Of a stretch of DNA of 64,000 nt, positions 43,129 through 51,164 are shown piece by piece. A program made the position numbers and the translations under genes. Source of the DNA: Anaerobacillus alkaliphilus. GTDB taxonomy: Bacteria > Bacillota > Bacilli > Bacillales > Anaerobacillaceae. The notes under the pieces were generated by a model. The model searched no databases, had not been told where the DNA came from, and saw only the letters and a program-made list of their open reading frames with translations. The stretch is from contig NZ_QOUX01000030.1 of the NCBI RefSeq assembly GCF_004116265.1, positions 1-64,000 of the forward strand. The letters are read 5' to 3'. Within the stretch, counting starts at the first letter, position 1. Each line of letters begins with the position of its first letter.

Positions 43129-43272
43129 GTGAGCAGACAAGAGCGTAAAAACATGATTAACTTTATTGAGAAGATGAAAGGTTTGGACTCCAGTCAGTTA
43201 AAGAACATGACAGATCAAGAGGTTGAACATATCTATAACTCGCTTTACTTAAAGCTTGTAACTCAAGAATAA
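43129..43272 (+). CDS. BH0509-family small protein
   Basis: A 47-residue protein (MSRQERKNMINFIEKMKGLD..., ending LYLKLVTQE). It matches the pattern of the BH0509 family of small Bacillaceae proteins (MSRxER-x-MI-x-FI-x-x-MKG ... MTDQEVEHIY). Function unknown; probably a compact helical protein. GTG start with RBS AAGGGGG at 8 nt and a near-consensus SigA promoter upstream, so it is very likely expressed. No signal peptide or membrane segment. Monocistronic. Confidence 0.8.
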   Translation: MSRQERKNMINFIEKMKGLDSSQLKNMTDQEVEHIYNSLYLKLVTQE

Positions 43273-43330
43273 GTAGAGGGATTTGCAACATTGTTCCCCA
43301 GATTTGTGTTGCGAAGGTATTCCAGTTAAT

Positions 43331-43374
43331 ACGAAAGCAAGCTATGCCTAAATTCAGGCATAGCTTGCTTTCGT
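43331..43374. terminator. Bidirectional terminator
   Basis: Perfect 19-bp stem, ACGAAAGCAAGCTATGCCT with its complement, loop AAATTC, between the small BH0509-type gene and the convergent DUF456 gene. Confidence 0.8.
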
Positions 43375-43393
43375 AATTACTCTTTAAAGCTCT

Positions 43394-43876
43394 TTAAAGG
43401 AAGATATCTAATAGGAATACAATAATCATTACACTCTGAATCATTGCTTTCGCAAAAGTACCACTTAAAAAAGCAATCAATGTTCCAGTCGCAACCTTTA
43501 TCGACTCTCCAATAGTCTTTTTTTGAATGAGTTCTGTAACTAATACAAGAACAAACGGGACAATCAAAATGCCAAACGGTGGAATAACAAAACAGCCAAT
43601 GATCACACCAATTGTTGCTGCGCGAAGGCCCCATTTTGAACCTCCATACCGTTTAACAAAGAAAATATTAGCTAAGTAGTCAGTTATAAATAGGAGAGTT
43701 GTTAAAAGAATAAACGTACTCCATGTCCACCATGAGACAGCTTCTGGCAGGATGAAGAAGTAATAAATGGCTACTCCGCCCCAAATCAAAACAACAGAAG
43801 GAATAATTGGGTATACTAATCCGACAAAGCTGATAATAAAAAGAACAATAATAACTAGCCATAAAACAATATCCAT
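43394..43876 (-). CDS. DUF456 family membrane protein
   Basis: A 160-residue membrane protein with about four hydrophobic helices (roughly 5-27, 30-70, 85-130 and 140-158). The family pattern is clear: FVGLVYPIIPSVVLIWGG, FITDYLANIFFVKRYGGSKWG and the Gly/Pro-rich IGCFVIPPFGILIVPF. B. subtilis YqgC is a member; function unknown. ATG at complement 43874-43876 is preferred over the GTG two codons upstream because of its distance from AGAGGTG. Confidence 0.88.
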   Translation of the reverse strand: MDIVLWLVIIVLFIISFVGLVYPIIPSVVLIWGGVAIYYFFILPEAVSWWTWSTFILLTTLLFITDYLANIFFVKRYGGSKWGLRAATIGVIIGCFVIPPFGILIVPFVLVLVTELIQKKTIGESIKVATGTLIAFLSGTFAKAMIQSVMIIVFLLDIFL

Positions 43877-43991
43877 GTACACACCTCTAACATCATAATA
43901 CTAAAATCATAGGTATCATTCCTGTAAAGTATACATGTTTGCCAGAATAATAAACATTAAAGCAGTCCCCTAAAATTAACAATCACAATTG

Positions 43992-44020
43992 AAAAAAGCT
44001 GCCTGAGCAGCTTTTTTCAC
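43992..44020. terminator. Terminator after opuAC
   Basis: AAAAAAGCTGC-CTGA-GCAGCTTTTTT, a symmetrical stem with T tracts in both directions. Confidence 0.9.
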
Positions 44021-44908
44021 CTAGTTATTTAAATCTTCAATTGATGTAATATCCATATAAGCTGGAACTACTAGACCAATTCCTGCACCCTCTAAGTTAA
44101 CCCCAAGGTCAACAAAATCTTCTTTATAGTCTTCATAATAAACTGCGTGTGTACCTGGTAACCAAGCAGCAACGAGGGCATCAGCGCTTCCGGTTGCTAC
44201 GGCAGTCCACATACCTGCAGCTTCAAGTGATAACAGTTCAACATCATATCCGATATCTTCTAATACTTGGCCAATCATATGAGTAGAAGCAATTTCAGAA
44301 TCCCAAGCAACAAATACTAGTGTTAATTTGTCACCGTTAACTTCAGCAACACCGTCTGTCCACTGTGCTACCTTGTCTTGGTTATTTGCTACCCATTCAG
44401 CAGCAGCATCTGCAGGATCTGCACCTTCATTGATAGCAATCATGATTTCTCCCATGTCAGCTTGCTCCCAGTAGAAGTTATCCAATACTTGGTAAGCTGA
44501 AGGGTGGTCTGTTTCTAGTCCAACTCGGGCAATCGTATGAATACTTTCAGCTGCACCAAATACACCTTTAGGATCTTCTAGGTATTTTAAATCATATTTA
44601 GCAAACTTCCAATGAGGTGTCCAGCCTGTTACAACAATCGGTTCCTCTTTCTCGTAAGCTGCCGCAAGAGCTGCTGTCATAGCTGCTGATGAACTAGTTT
44701 GAAGGTTGTAGCCCTCTAGTCCGTAAGCTTCGATGGCCTCTTCAGTAGCAGCCATGATACCAGCACCGGCGTCAATTCCTGTAATTGTGTAGTTTAACTG
44801 GCTAGCAATAGAACCATCTCCGCTAGTTGTATCTGCACCACAGCCAGCAACAAATAATGTTAGCGATAATCCCACTGCGACACTAAGTCTTTTTAAGTAT
44901 TTTTTCAT
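44021..44908 (-). CDS. opuAC: Glycine betaine-binding lipoprotein OpuAC
   Basis: A 295-residue substrate-binding lipoprotein (lipobox FVAGC, Cys23) of the ProX/OpuAC family. Family features: NYTITGIDAGAGIMAATEEA, PIVVTGWTPHWKFAKYDL (the tryptophan cage contributing to betaine binding) and LVAAWLPGTHAVYY. It captures betaine outside and delivers it to OpuAB. RBS GAGGAGAGG. It is the last gene of opuA but is separated from opuAB by 266 nt containing a MITE-like insertion, which may alter its expression. Confidence 0.93.
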   Translation of the reverse strand: MKKYLKRLSVAVGLSLTLFVAGCGADTTSGDGSIASQLNYTITGIDAGAGIMAATEEAIEAYGLEGYNLQTSSSAAMTAALAAAYEKEEPIVVTGWTPHWKFAKYDLKYLEDPKGVFGAAESIHTIARVGLETDHPSAYQVLDNFYWEQADMGEIMIAINEGADPADAAAEWVANNQDKVAQWTDGVAEVNGDKLTLVFVAWDSEIASTHMIGQVLEDIGYDVELLSLEAAGMWTAVATGSADALVAAWLPGTHAVYYEDYKEDFVDLGVNLEGAGIGLVVPAYMDITSIEDLNN

Positions 44909-45174
44909 GTTTTTGTTCCTCTCCTCTTATATATGTTTTTTATTTGGCTGTTTTCGCAAAGTTTGTTGCTTTCGTAAAAATCCCAAAATCCCGATTTTTA
45001 CACAAATTACTAAGAATTCACCACTAACTTAGTAAGTAATGCTCTTTTCTTACATAATTTATTGGCTGATATCTTCATCTAGGGTACTTTTCCGATAATT
45101 TTAGGATAGAAAAGCCACAATGTTTACGAAAAGAGCCTTTTATTTAAACTCTCATTAAAAGAGTGAAAACCCAA
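44909..45174. other. opuAB-opuAC intergenic region, mostly MITE copy 1
   Basis: The 266-nt gap is largely the 192-bp element at 44946-45137. Outside it there is only AT-rich sequence and the opuAC ribosome site. No ORF. Confidence 0.8.
44946..45137. mobile_element. MITE-like element, copy 1 (192 bp)
   Basis: Non-coding element starting GGCTGTTTTCGCAAAG and ending TTTACGAAAAGAGCC, so its ends are imperfect inverted repeats (GGCT-n-TTTTCG-n-AAA). Flanked by the 8-bp duplication TTTTATTT on both sides. About 93% identical to the copy at 63636-63827, which has the same length. It has no transposase gene and would need one acting in trans. Confidence 0.85.
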
Positions 45175-46017
45175 CTAGATTGTTCCCTTTTGTGTATTAA
45201 AACTTTGGGTTAAGCGATCTAATATGATGGCAACAATTACAAGAGCAATCCCTGCTTCAAAACCTCCACCTGCATCATTTCTTCCTACAGCATAATAAAC
45301 CTTTGTTCCAAGCCCAGAAGCACCGATCATTGATGCAATAACTACCATCGATAAAGCCAGCATGATACTTTGATTAATTCCGGCCATAATCGTTTTCTTT
45401 GCCATTGGTAGCTGAACTTTATAAAGCTTTTGGAAAGGTGTCGACCCAAACGCATCAGCCGCTTCAATAAGCTCAGTTGAAACTTGTCGAATTCCTAAGT
45501 TTGTTAAACGGACGGTAGGGGGCATAGCAAATATAACCGAGGCGATTACCCCAGGAACCATACCAATTCCGAAAAATACAACCGCCGGAATTAAGTAAAC
45601 GAAGGCTGGCATTGTTTGCATAAAATCTAAAATAGGCGTCATCACGTTTTCTGTTGTTTTACTCTTAGCCATCCAAATCCCTATCGGTACTCCGATGATG
45701 ACAGATATACCTGCTGACGTTAAAACAAGTGAAAGTGTCAGTAACATATCATTCCAGTAACCGAGATTTTGAATGAGAAATAGTCCTACGAATACAAAGA
45801 TCGGAAGTCCAAATCGCTTTTTTGTAGCAAAGAACGCCAATGCCGTAATAAGAAGAATAAATAACCATTCAGGAATGGAACTTAGGCCTTTGCTTAATAG
45901 CTCGACAAAAAATCGAATAAATGCGGTAACCCCTTTAAACAATCCATCAGCATTTTTTAACCAGTCTACAAATGCATCAACTCCATCAGCTAGCGGAAGC
46001 CTCGGTATCAGATTCAT
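45175..46017 (-). CDS. opuAB: Glycine betaine ABC transporter permease OpuAB
   Basis: A 280-residue permease of the ProW/OpuAB type with about six to seven helices. The cytoplasmic EAA-like loop reads [32 protein letters not shown] in pieces, and GIPI-like segments ([14 protein letters not shown]) are typical. It forms the membrane channel for betaine uptake under osmotic stress. The ATG overlaps the end of opuAA by 32 nt and has RBS GGAGGTG within that gene. Confidence 0.95.
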   Translation of the reverse strand: MNLIPRLPLADGVDAFVDWLKNADGLFKGVTAFIRFFVELLSKGLSSIPEWLFILLITALAFFATKKRFGLPIFVFVGLFLIQNLGYWNDMLLTLSLVLTSAGISVIIGVPIGIWMAKSKTTENVMTPILDFMQTMPAFVYLIPAVVFFGIGMVPGVIASVIFAMPPTVRLTNLGIRQVSTELIEAADAFGSTPFQKLYKVQLPMAKKTIMAGINQSIMLALSMVVIASMIGASGLGTKVYYAVGRNDAGGGFEAGIALVIVAIILDRLTQSFNTQKGTI

Positions 46018-47200
46018 TTGTTTTCACCTCCGCTCCAGATGATAAAGCTGCTAACACAGCTCCTCGAATAATAATTCCTTTTAATTGCCCATCGTTAACG
46101 ACAGCAACTGGGATCGGTGATGTAGAAACAATGTCAAACAAATCGTGCAATGGTGTTTCGGGTGGTACTGTTGGGACGTTTTGATCCATTATATCTACTA
46201 AGCTAGCATCTTTTGCAGCCTTTGAAACCTGTTCGGCACTAACCACACCGAGAAGTTCTTTTTTGCGATTCGTCACATAGATACTTGAAATTCCCATTTC
46301 CTTCATTCTCTGCATGGCTACTCTAAGACCATCTTTTTCCGCATTTACGGTTTCAGGACGTTTCATTACATGGCCGGCAGTAAACACTTTAGAGCGGTCT
46401 ACATCTTCAACAAACCTTTCCACATAATCGTCTTCTGGATTAGTTAGTATTTCTTCAGGTGTCCCAATTTGAACAATGGAACCATCTTTCATAATCGTAA
46501 TTCTGTCACCAATTCTCAGTGCTTCATCTAAATCATGAGTAATAAAAATAATAGTCTTTTGCATCTTTTGCTGCAAATCTAGTAATTCATCTTGCATATC
46601 TTTTCTAATTAATGGATCTAACGCTGAAAAAGCTTCATCCATTAATAACACATCTGGATCGTTCGCTAATGCTCTAGCCAATCCAACGCGCTGCTGCATT
46701 CCTCCAGATAATTCGCTTGGGTATTTGTCTTCATACCCTTTAAGTCCAACAAGTTCTAACGAAGTAAGTGCTTTTTCTTTTCTTTCTACTTTCTGAATGC
46801 CTTGTACTTCAAGACCATATTCGACATTTTCAAGGACAGTCCGAAAAGGAAATAAGCCAAATTTCTGAAATACCATACTGAGTTTCTTTCTGCGTACATC
46901 CCGAAGCTCTTTTTCGCCCATGGCTGCTAAGTCAACACCATCTATCCATACGCTTCCAGTAGTAGGCTCAATTAGTCGGTTTAAGAGGCGAACTAATGTT
47001 GACTTACCACTTCCGGAAAGGCCCATAATAACAAAGATCTCACCATTGTTCACTTCAAAGTTTGCCTGATTAACACCAACTGTCATTCCGGTCTGCTTTA
47101 ATATTTCATCTTTTGATACGTTTTTGGCCAAAAGATCCAGTGCTTTTTTTGGTTTCTTACCAAAGACCTTCGTTAAGTTTTCAACTTTTATTTTGGACAT
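45986..47200 (-). CDS. opuAA: Glycine betaine ABC transporter ATP-binding protein OpuAA
   Basis: A 404-residue ABC ATPase energising betaine import. Walker [10 protein letters not shown] (about 60-68), signature [15 protein letters not shown], Walker [12 protein letters not shown] and H-loop FITHD. Two CBS domains occupy about residues 277-390 ([18 protein letters not shown] and [15 protein letters not shown]); in relatives these sense ionic strength or c-di-AMP. First gene of the opuA operon, divergent from gbsR. RBS AGAGGTG. Confidence 0.95.
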   Translation of the reverse strand: MSKIKVENLTKVFGKKPKKALDLLAKNVSKDEILKQTGMTVGVNQANFEVNNGEIFVIMGLSGSGKSTLVRLLNRLIEPTTGSVWIDGVDLAAMGEKELRDVRRKKLSMVFQKFGLFPFRTVLENVEYGLEVQGIQKVERKEKALTSLELVGLKGYEDKYPSELSGGMQQRVGLARALANDPDVLLMDEAFSALDPLIRKDMQDELLDLQQKMQKTIIFITHDLDEALRIGDRITIMKDGSIVQIGTPEEILTNPEDDYVERFVEDVDRSKVFTAGHVMKRPETVNAEKDGLRVAMQRMKEMGISSIYVTNRKKELLGVVSAEQVSKAAKDASLVDIMDQNVPTVPPETPLHDLFDIVSTSPIPVAVVNDGQLKGIIIRGAVLAALSSGAEVKTNESDTEASAS

Positions 47201-47336
47201 AACAACACCTCTTTTCTTAGTTTGTTATTCGTTAGAAATAAACCTCAAAATACCAGTTGTATTAGCGTTGTTAATACTATATAATATTTTAATTATTTTT
47301 AACAAACTGTATATTCCTTGAAATTCTTACAAATCG

Positions 47337-47360
47337 TACGTACAGAAAAAACTGTACGTA
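47337..47360. promoter_or_regulatory. Candidate GbsR operator between opuAA and gbsR
   Basis: TACGTACAG - 6 nt - CTGTACGTA, a perfect 9-bp inverted repeat in the divergent intergenic region, about 130 nt upstream of gbsR. Size and position fit a MarR/GbsR-type dimer site. Binding is inference. Confidence 0.5.
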
Positions 47361-47490
47361 TAATACAAAGGGGATACTTAGAAATACTTCTATATCCTAC
47401 CTGATCCTACCTTACTGTAAACTTTTAACTTTTTTTTCGCTTTGTTATACTACTAGTAATTCAATTACTTCTTTAATAGGGGGAGGAATG

Positions 47491-48042
47491 ATGGATAATA
47501 ATTACAAGAATGAGTTCAGAGAATTAAGTAAAGCGCGTGATCGCTTTGTTAGTGAAATAGCGAAAAATATCCATCTCTATGGGATCTCACAGTCGGTTGG
47601 TCGACTTTACGGCACAGTGTTTTTCTCTGAAGAGCCAATGACCCTTGATGAAATGAGTGATGAACTCGGAATGAGTAAAACAAGCATGAGTACCGGGATC
47701 CGAATGCTCCTTGATGCTCAGATGGTAGAGCGTGTTTGGGAAAAGGGTATAAGAAAGGATTTATATAAAACTGAAGAAGACTGGTATCGTTCATTTTCAA
47801 ATGTTTTTATTACTCGTTGGAGACAAGCTACTGAACAGAATATGATCGCTATTCAAGAAACGAAGGTCATGTTAGAGTCCTTAAATAAGAAAACGACTAA
47901 TGAGAAAATCGGGGAATTGATTGAATTAGATTTGAATAAGCTTACTCAAGCGGAGGCTTACTATAATTGGCTAGACGATGTCATATCATTATTTGAAACG
48001 GGAGAAATTTTTAAAATTGTTCCTAAGCAACCAACTTCATAA
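47491..48042 (+). CDS. gbsR: GbsR-family transcriptional regulator
   Basis: A 183-residue MarR-like winged-helix protein. The N-terminal helix RFVSEIAKNIHLYGISQSVGRLYGTVFFSEEPMTL (in pieces), then the helix-turn-helix DEMSDELGMSKTSMSTGIRML and the wing VWEKGIRKDLYKTEEDW match GbsR/OpcR regulators of osmoprotectant uptake and choline-to-betaine genes. Tandem ATGs at 47488 and 47491; the second has better spacing to GGGGGAGG. It is divergent from opuA, so it probably represses that operon in response to choline or betaine. Confidence 0.9.
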   Translation: MDNNYKNEFRELSKARDRFVSEIAKNIHLYGISQSVGRLYGTVFFSEEPMTLDEMSDELGMSKTSMSTGIRMLLDAQMVERVWEKGIRKDLYKTEEDWYRSFSNVFITRWRQATEQNMIAIQETKVMLESLNKKTTNEKIGELIELDLNKLTQAEAYYNWLDDVISLFETGEIFKIVPKQPTS

Positions 48043-48048
48043 ATCACC

Positions 48049-48090
48049 AAAGACTGTTGAATAAATTCAGCAGTCTTTTTATTTTTTTCA
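48049..48090 (+). terminator. Terminator after gbsR
   Basis: AAAGACTGTTGAAT / ATTCAGCAGTCTTT followed by TTATTTTTTT. Confidence 0.85.
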
Positions 48091-48178
48091 GTTATAATAG
48101 AAAGTAGTAAAATTTACAGTGGTAATTTAGCTTAAAAAGAGTTATAACCAAGATTGGATTAAGTTTTTAAATTTTATA

Positions 48179-48204
48179 TGTAACTTTTCATAAAAAACAA
48201 CGAC
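48179..48204 (+). promoter_or_regulatory. SigX-type autoregulatory promoter
   Basis: TGTAAC (48179-48184), 16-nt spacer, CGAC (48201-48204), matching the SigX consensus (tGtAAC / CGac), 26 nt before the sigX start codon. Confidence 0.8.
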
Positions 48205-48229
48205 TAGTTTAGTAGGGGGGAAAGAAGCA

Positions 48230-48772
48230 GTGAATGATGAATTTGAACGCTTGTACGAAACCTATCACCATTCATTATTTCAGTTTCTGTTTTACATGGT
48301 TCGGAATAGACAAATAGCTGAAGAGCTTGTACAAGAAGTATATATAAAGGTTTTTAACTCTTATTCTTCATTTAAAGGGGATAGTAGTGAAAAAACGTGG
48401 CTATATTCTATCGCTAGGCATGTTGGTGTCGACTGGATCAGAAGTCAAAATAGAAAGAAACGAAAATTTCTAGGTATTTTCGAGCTATCAGAAAAGGAGT
48501 TCCAAATTAGAGATGAAGAACCCCTACCTGATGAAATTATTGTGGAAAGAGAAGAAATGAAAGAAGTTTATCGTATGTTAGGTAAGTGTACACTGGATCA
48601 ACAACAAGTGATTATTTTAAGATATGTTGAGTCACTCTCAATAAGTGAAACAGCATCAATATTAGGTTGGACAGAAAGTAAAGTAAAGACGACGCAACAT
48701 CGTGCGATTAAAGCATTACAAGAGCTACTTGGCGGGAGCCATCATTCAGACTTAAAGGAGGTGGGAAGATGA
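48230..48772 (+). CDS. sigX: ECF RNA polymerase sigma factor SigX
   Basis: A 180-residue ECF sigma factor close to B. subtilis SigX, which controls envelope-charge genes and resistance to cationic peptides. Region 2 reads YETYHHSLFQFLFYMV, EELVQEVYIKVFNSY and EKTWLYSIARHVGVDWIR; region 4 reads CTLDQQQVIILRYVESLS and WTESKVKTTQHRAIKAL. GTG start with RBS GGGGGG. A SigX-type promoter precedes it. Its stop overlaps the rsiX start (ATGA), indicating coupling. Confidence 0.92.
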   Translation: MNDEFERLYETYHHSLFQFLFYMVRNRQIAEELVQEVYIKVFNSYSSFKGDSSEKTWLYSIARHVGVDWIRSQNRKKRKFLGIFELSEKEFQIRDEEPLPDEIIVEREEMKEVYRMLGKCTLDQQQVIILRYVESLSISETASILGWTESKVKTTQHRAIKALQELLGGSHHSDLKEVGR

Positions 48773-49980
48773 AGCGGTCCTCTAACTGGGATGAAAAAAC
48801 GATTGAAAATCAACTGAGAAAACTGCCTAAAATTGAGGATAAGCAAAGCAAAGAAGCGTTATTCGAGCGGATCCAGGAACGATTGCAGGAAGATCAAATA
48901 AAAGAGCGCAAAACTAAGAAACACTGGATTGTTCCTTCAATAGCTGCTGCCGCTGTTTTCTTTCTACTGTTATTAATAGTACCTTCTTTCTTAAGTGAGA
49001 GAAATGTTTCCATAGAGGATTCACAACCAGAATTCAGAATGGAGGTAGCAGAAGAAGCTGGTGATGTGGAAGTAGATATGAATGGCATTGCTAGCATTGA
49101 TGCGCCAGGAATTACATCTGTTGATGAGTACTATACAATCTATTTTGGGGCAGTACAACCATATGAAGAAGAATTTTATCAAGATCAGCTTGTGAAGTTA
49201 GCAGTTCCGGTAAGTGGCCCGGCAGGAGAATTTGTTGTTCAGGTAACTCTTTTAGCCGAAGGGGCTAATGAGATTGAGCGATTTTTAGCAGTAAAAGAAA
49301 ACTTTTCTGGAGAGCCTTGGGGGATAGGTAATTTTCCTTCAATTGAAATAAATTCAATCTTTGAAGGAAAAGGAGGGGTACTTATTATTGATGTTCCAAC
49401 AGGGAGTTTAGAAAGTTTATCTACGGCAGAGAACTTCGCTTATAGTCAATCAATAATAGAAACCTTTTGGCCGCGCTTCCGAGAAGTTGAATTAAGTTCT
49501 GACGGTGAACCTAATGTCTTTTGGGGCCAATCAGGGCCAATATCAGGCTTTAGTTTAGAGGTGGAAAACAGAGGCTACTACCTTTTTGAAAGTCCTACTG
49601 GCCATTTATTCTTAGTCACTGGTAAGTCAATTGGTGCAAAAGGGAATGACTCTAGTGAGGACGTAAGTTTGCAAGAAACATTAGAATATATGAAGCAATA
49701 CGAAAGTGTTGGGAACATGGGATACCTTCCTCCTATTGGAGATGAGTTTATAATTACTAACGTTGAGCAAAACGACGAGGTAGTTACAATTACGTTTGCT
49801 GACGGTACAATTTTTGAAAACAGTCCTCGTCATCAAGCAATGGTCGAAGCAATTCTTTTTACCGCTCGAGATTTCGGGCATTCATATGTCCAATTTGAAG
49901 GAATTCAACCAACCCAAGTTGGCCCATATTTTACAGGAGACCTGCTAGAAATTCCAAGGTATTTCAACTTCATACGTTAA
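48769..49980 (+). CDS. rsiX: Anti-sigma-X factor RsiX
   Basis: A 403-residue single-pass membrane anti-sigma factor. The cytoplasmic N-terminus (about 1-58; NWDEKTIENQLRKLPKIEDK) should bind SigX. One membrane helix follows (about 61-80, IAAAAVFFLLLLIVPSFL), then a large extracytoplasmic domain that includes a GerMN-like C-terminal part (about 335-400). It is slightly longer than B. subtilis RsiX (368). RBS AGGAGGTGGG; it overlaps sigX by 4 nt, the standard sigma/anti-sigma pairing. Confidence 0.9.
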   Translation: MKRSSNWDEKTIENQLRKLPKIEDKQSKEALFERIQERLQEDQIKERKTKKHWIVPSIAAAAVFFLLLLIVPSFLSERNVSIEDSQPEFRMEVAEEAGDVEVDMNGIASIDAPGITSVDEYYTIYFGAVQPYEEEFYQDQLVKLAVPVSGPAGEFVVQVTLLAEGANEIERFLAVKENFSGEPWGIGNFPSIEINSIFEGKGGVLIIDVPTGSLESLSTAENFAYSQSIIETFWPRFREVELSSDGEPNVFWGQSGPISGFSLEVENRGYYLFESPTGHLFLVTGKSIGAKGNDSSEDVSLQETLEYMKQYESVGNMGYLPPIGDEFIITNVEQNDEVVTITFADGTIFENSPRHQAMVEAILFTARDFGHSYVQFEGIQPTQVGPYFTGDLLEIPRYFNFIR

Positions 49981-49986
49981 TAATGA

Positions 49987-50019
49987 AAGAATGGTTCTAA
50001 CTATGGAGCCATTCTTTTT
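49987..50019 (+). terminator. Terminator after sigX-rsiX
   Basis: AAAGAATGGTTC / GGAGCCATTCTTT (12-bp stem with a G-T pair) and a five-T tail. Confidence 0.85.
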
Positions 50020-50177
50020 GCTTTGGCTTATGAACTAGAAGATGGATAATATTTGAAAAAGCCCACATTAAATTGCTATATTAAAAATAGTGATAGTTGT
50101 CTACGGGGCGATGTTTAACGTGCTGTTAACGATGAAAGCGATTAGTGGGGAAAATTTCACGGGAATTGAGGTCAGCT

Positions 50178-51047
50178 ATGGATACAATTACACATACATT
50201 ATTTGGTCTTACATTGTATGGGGCAATTAATAAACGAAACTATACAAAAGAGCAAAAGCGAGCACTACTGTTTACAACAGTAGTAGGTAGTCAAATACCA
50301 GATATTGATGTGGTTTCAAGACTCTGGGATACAGAAGGTCAATATCAAATGTGGCATCGGGGTATTACGCACTCCATTTTTTTGGTGCCGGTGTGGGCAT
50401 TAGTAATAGCACTATTGTGCTACCTTTTTTGGAGAGTGAAGGATAGGCGAATATTCTTAATGGGCGTGTTAGCGGTCTTTATTCATAACACAAGCGACTT
50501 ATTTAATGCATGGGGAACAGGGTATTTCGAGCCGTTCTCTAGTATTCGAATTACGTTTGGAACAATCCCGATAATAGACTTTGTAATTTGGGGTATCATT
50601 TTGAGTGGCTTCATCCTAAGTAAGAAATCAAAATGGCCATCCTATCGAATATATCAGTATGTATGGTTGGCCATTGTTTTACATATCGTTTTTCAAACGA
50701 GTCAGGGCTATCTCATCTATCAACAAACTAGTACTAACTATGAGCAAATGGCCTTATCTGCTAGTTTTGCTCCTTGGAACTATACGGTGATTGGAAAGAA
50801 TGGAAATGTAGTAGAAATATCTCATCGCAATCTCTGGTCAGAACCTATCTTACACGTTAGTCTAACAAGTAGTGAGGATACAAACTTAGACGATTTATTC
50901 GCTCAAAAGCCTGAGGCAAGAACACTCTATGAGTGGTCACCCTTCGTCGTTGTCGTCGATGAAGATGATATAGTAGGTATTTATGATCCCCGCTTTTATC
51001 GGAATGGACAATCATTTTTGTTTGAGTATATCGAAAAAGAAGGCTGA
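50178..51047 (+). CDS. YfhP/YdjM-family membrane-bound metal-dependent hydrolase
   Basis: A 289-residue membrane protein of the YdjM/YfhP (LexA-binding/metal-dependent hydrolase) family. Motifs: MDTITHTLFGL (N-terminal His), GSQIPDIDVVSRL (Asp pair) and WHRGITHSIFLVP (RGxTHS), then several helices and a C-terminal soluble region. ATG 50178 is chosen because GAGGT lies 7 nt upstream and the family begins MDTxTH; an in-frame TTG at 50145 is not credible. B. subtilis YfhP regulates the yfhQ region; the role here is unknown. Confidence 0.85.
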   Translation: MDTITHTLFGLTLYGAINKRNYTKEQKRALLFTTVVGSQIPDIDVVSRLWDTEGQYQMWHRGITHSIFLVPVWALVIALLCYLFWRVKDRRIFLMGVLAVFIHNTSDLFNAWGTGYFEPFSSIRITFGTIPIIDFVIWGIILSGFILSKKSKWPSYRIYQYVWLAIVLHIVFQTSQGYLIYQQTSTNYEQMALSASFAPWNYTVIGKNGNVVEISHRNLWSEPILHVSLTSSEDTNLDDLFAQKPEARTLYEWSPFVVVVDEDDIVGIYDPRFYRNGQSFLFEYIEKEG

Positions 51048-51067
51048 TTGTTCAGTCTTCTTTTTTG
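51037..51067 (+). terminator. Terminator overlapping the end of the YfhP-like gene
   Basis: GAAGGCTGA-TTGT-TCAGTCTTC with a six-T tail. Confidence 0.8.
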
Positions 51068-51164
51068 ATAACAAGTCAAAAAAAAATTAGTACTTTTATT
51101 CGACAAGATAAGGTATAATTTTCTTGTTTTTACCAAACTTGCATTCTTAAAAGGAGATAGATCC

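Noticed and set aside
44946-45137. The 192-bp repeat as a regulatory RNA or riboswitch of opuAC
   Set aside because: A near-identical copy lies at 63636-63827 in an unrelated context, with inverted ends and target duplications, which fits a mobile element better.
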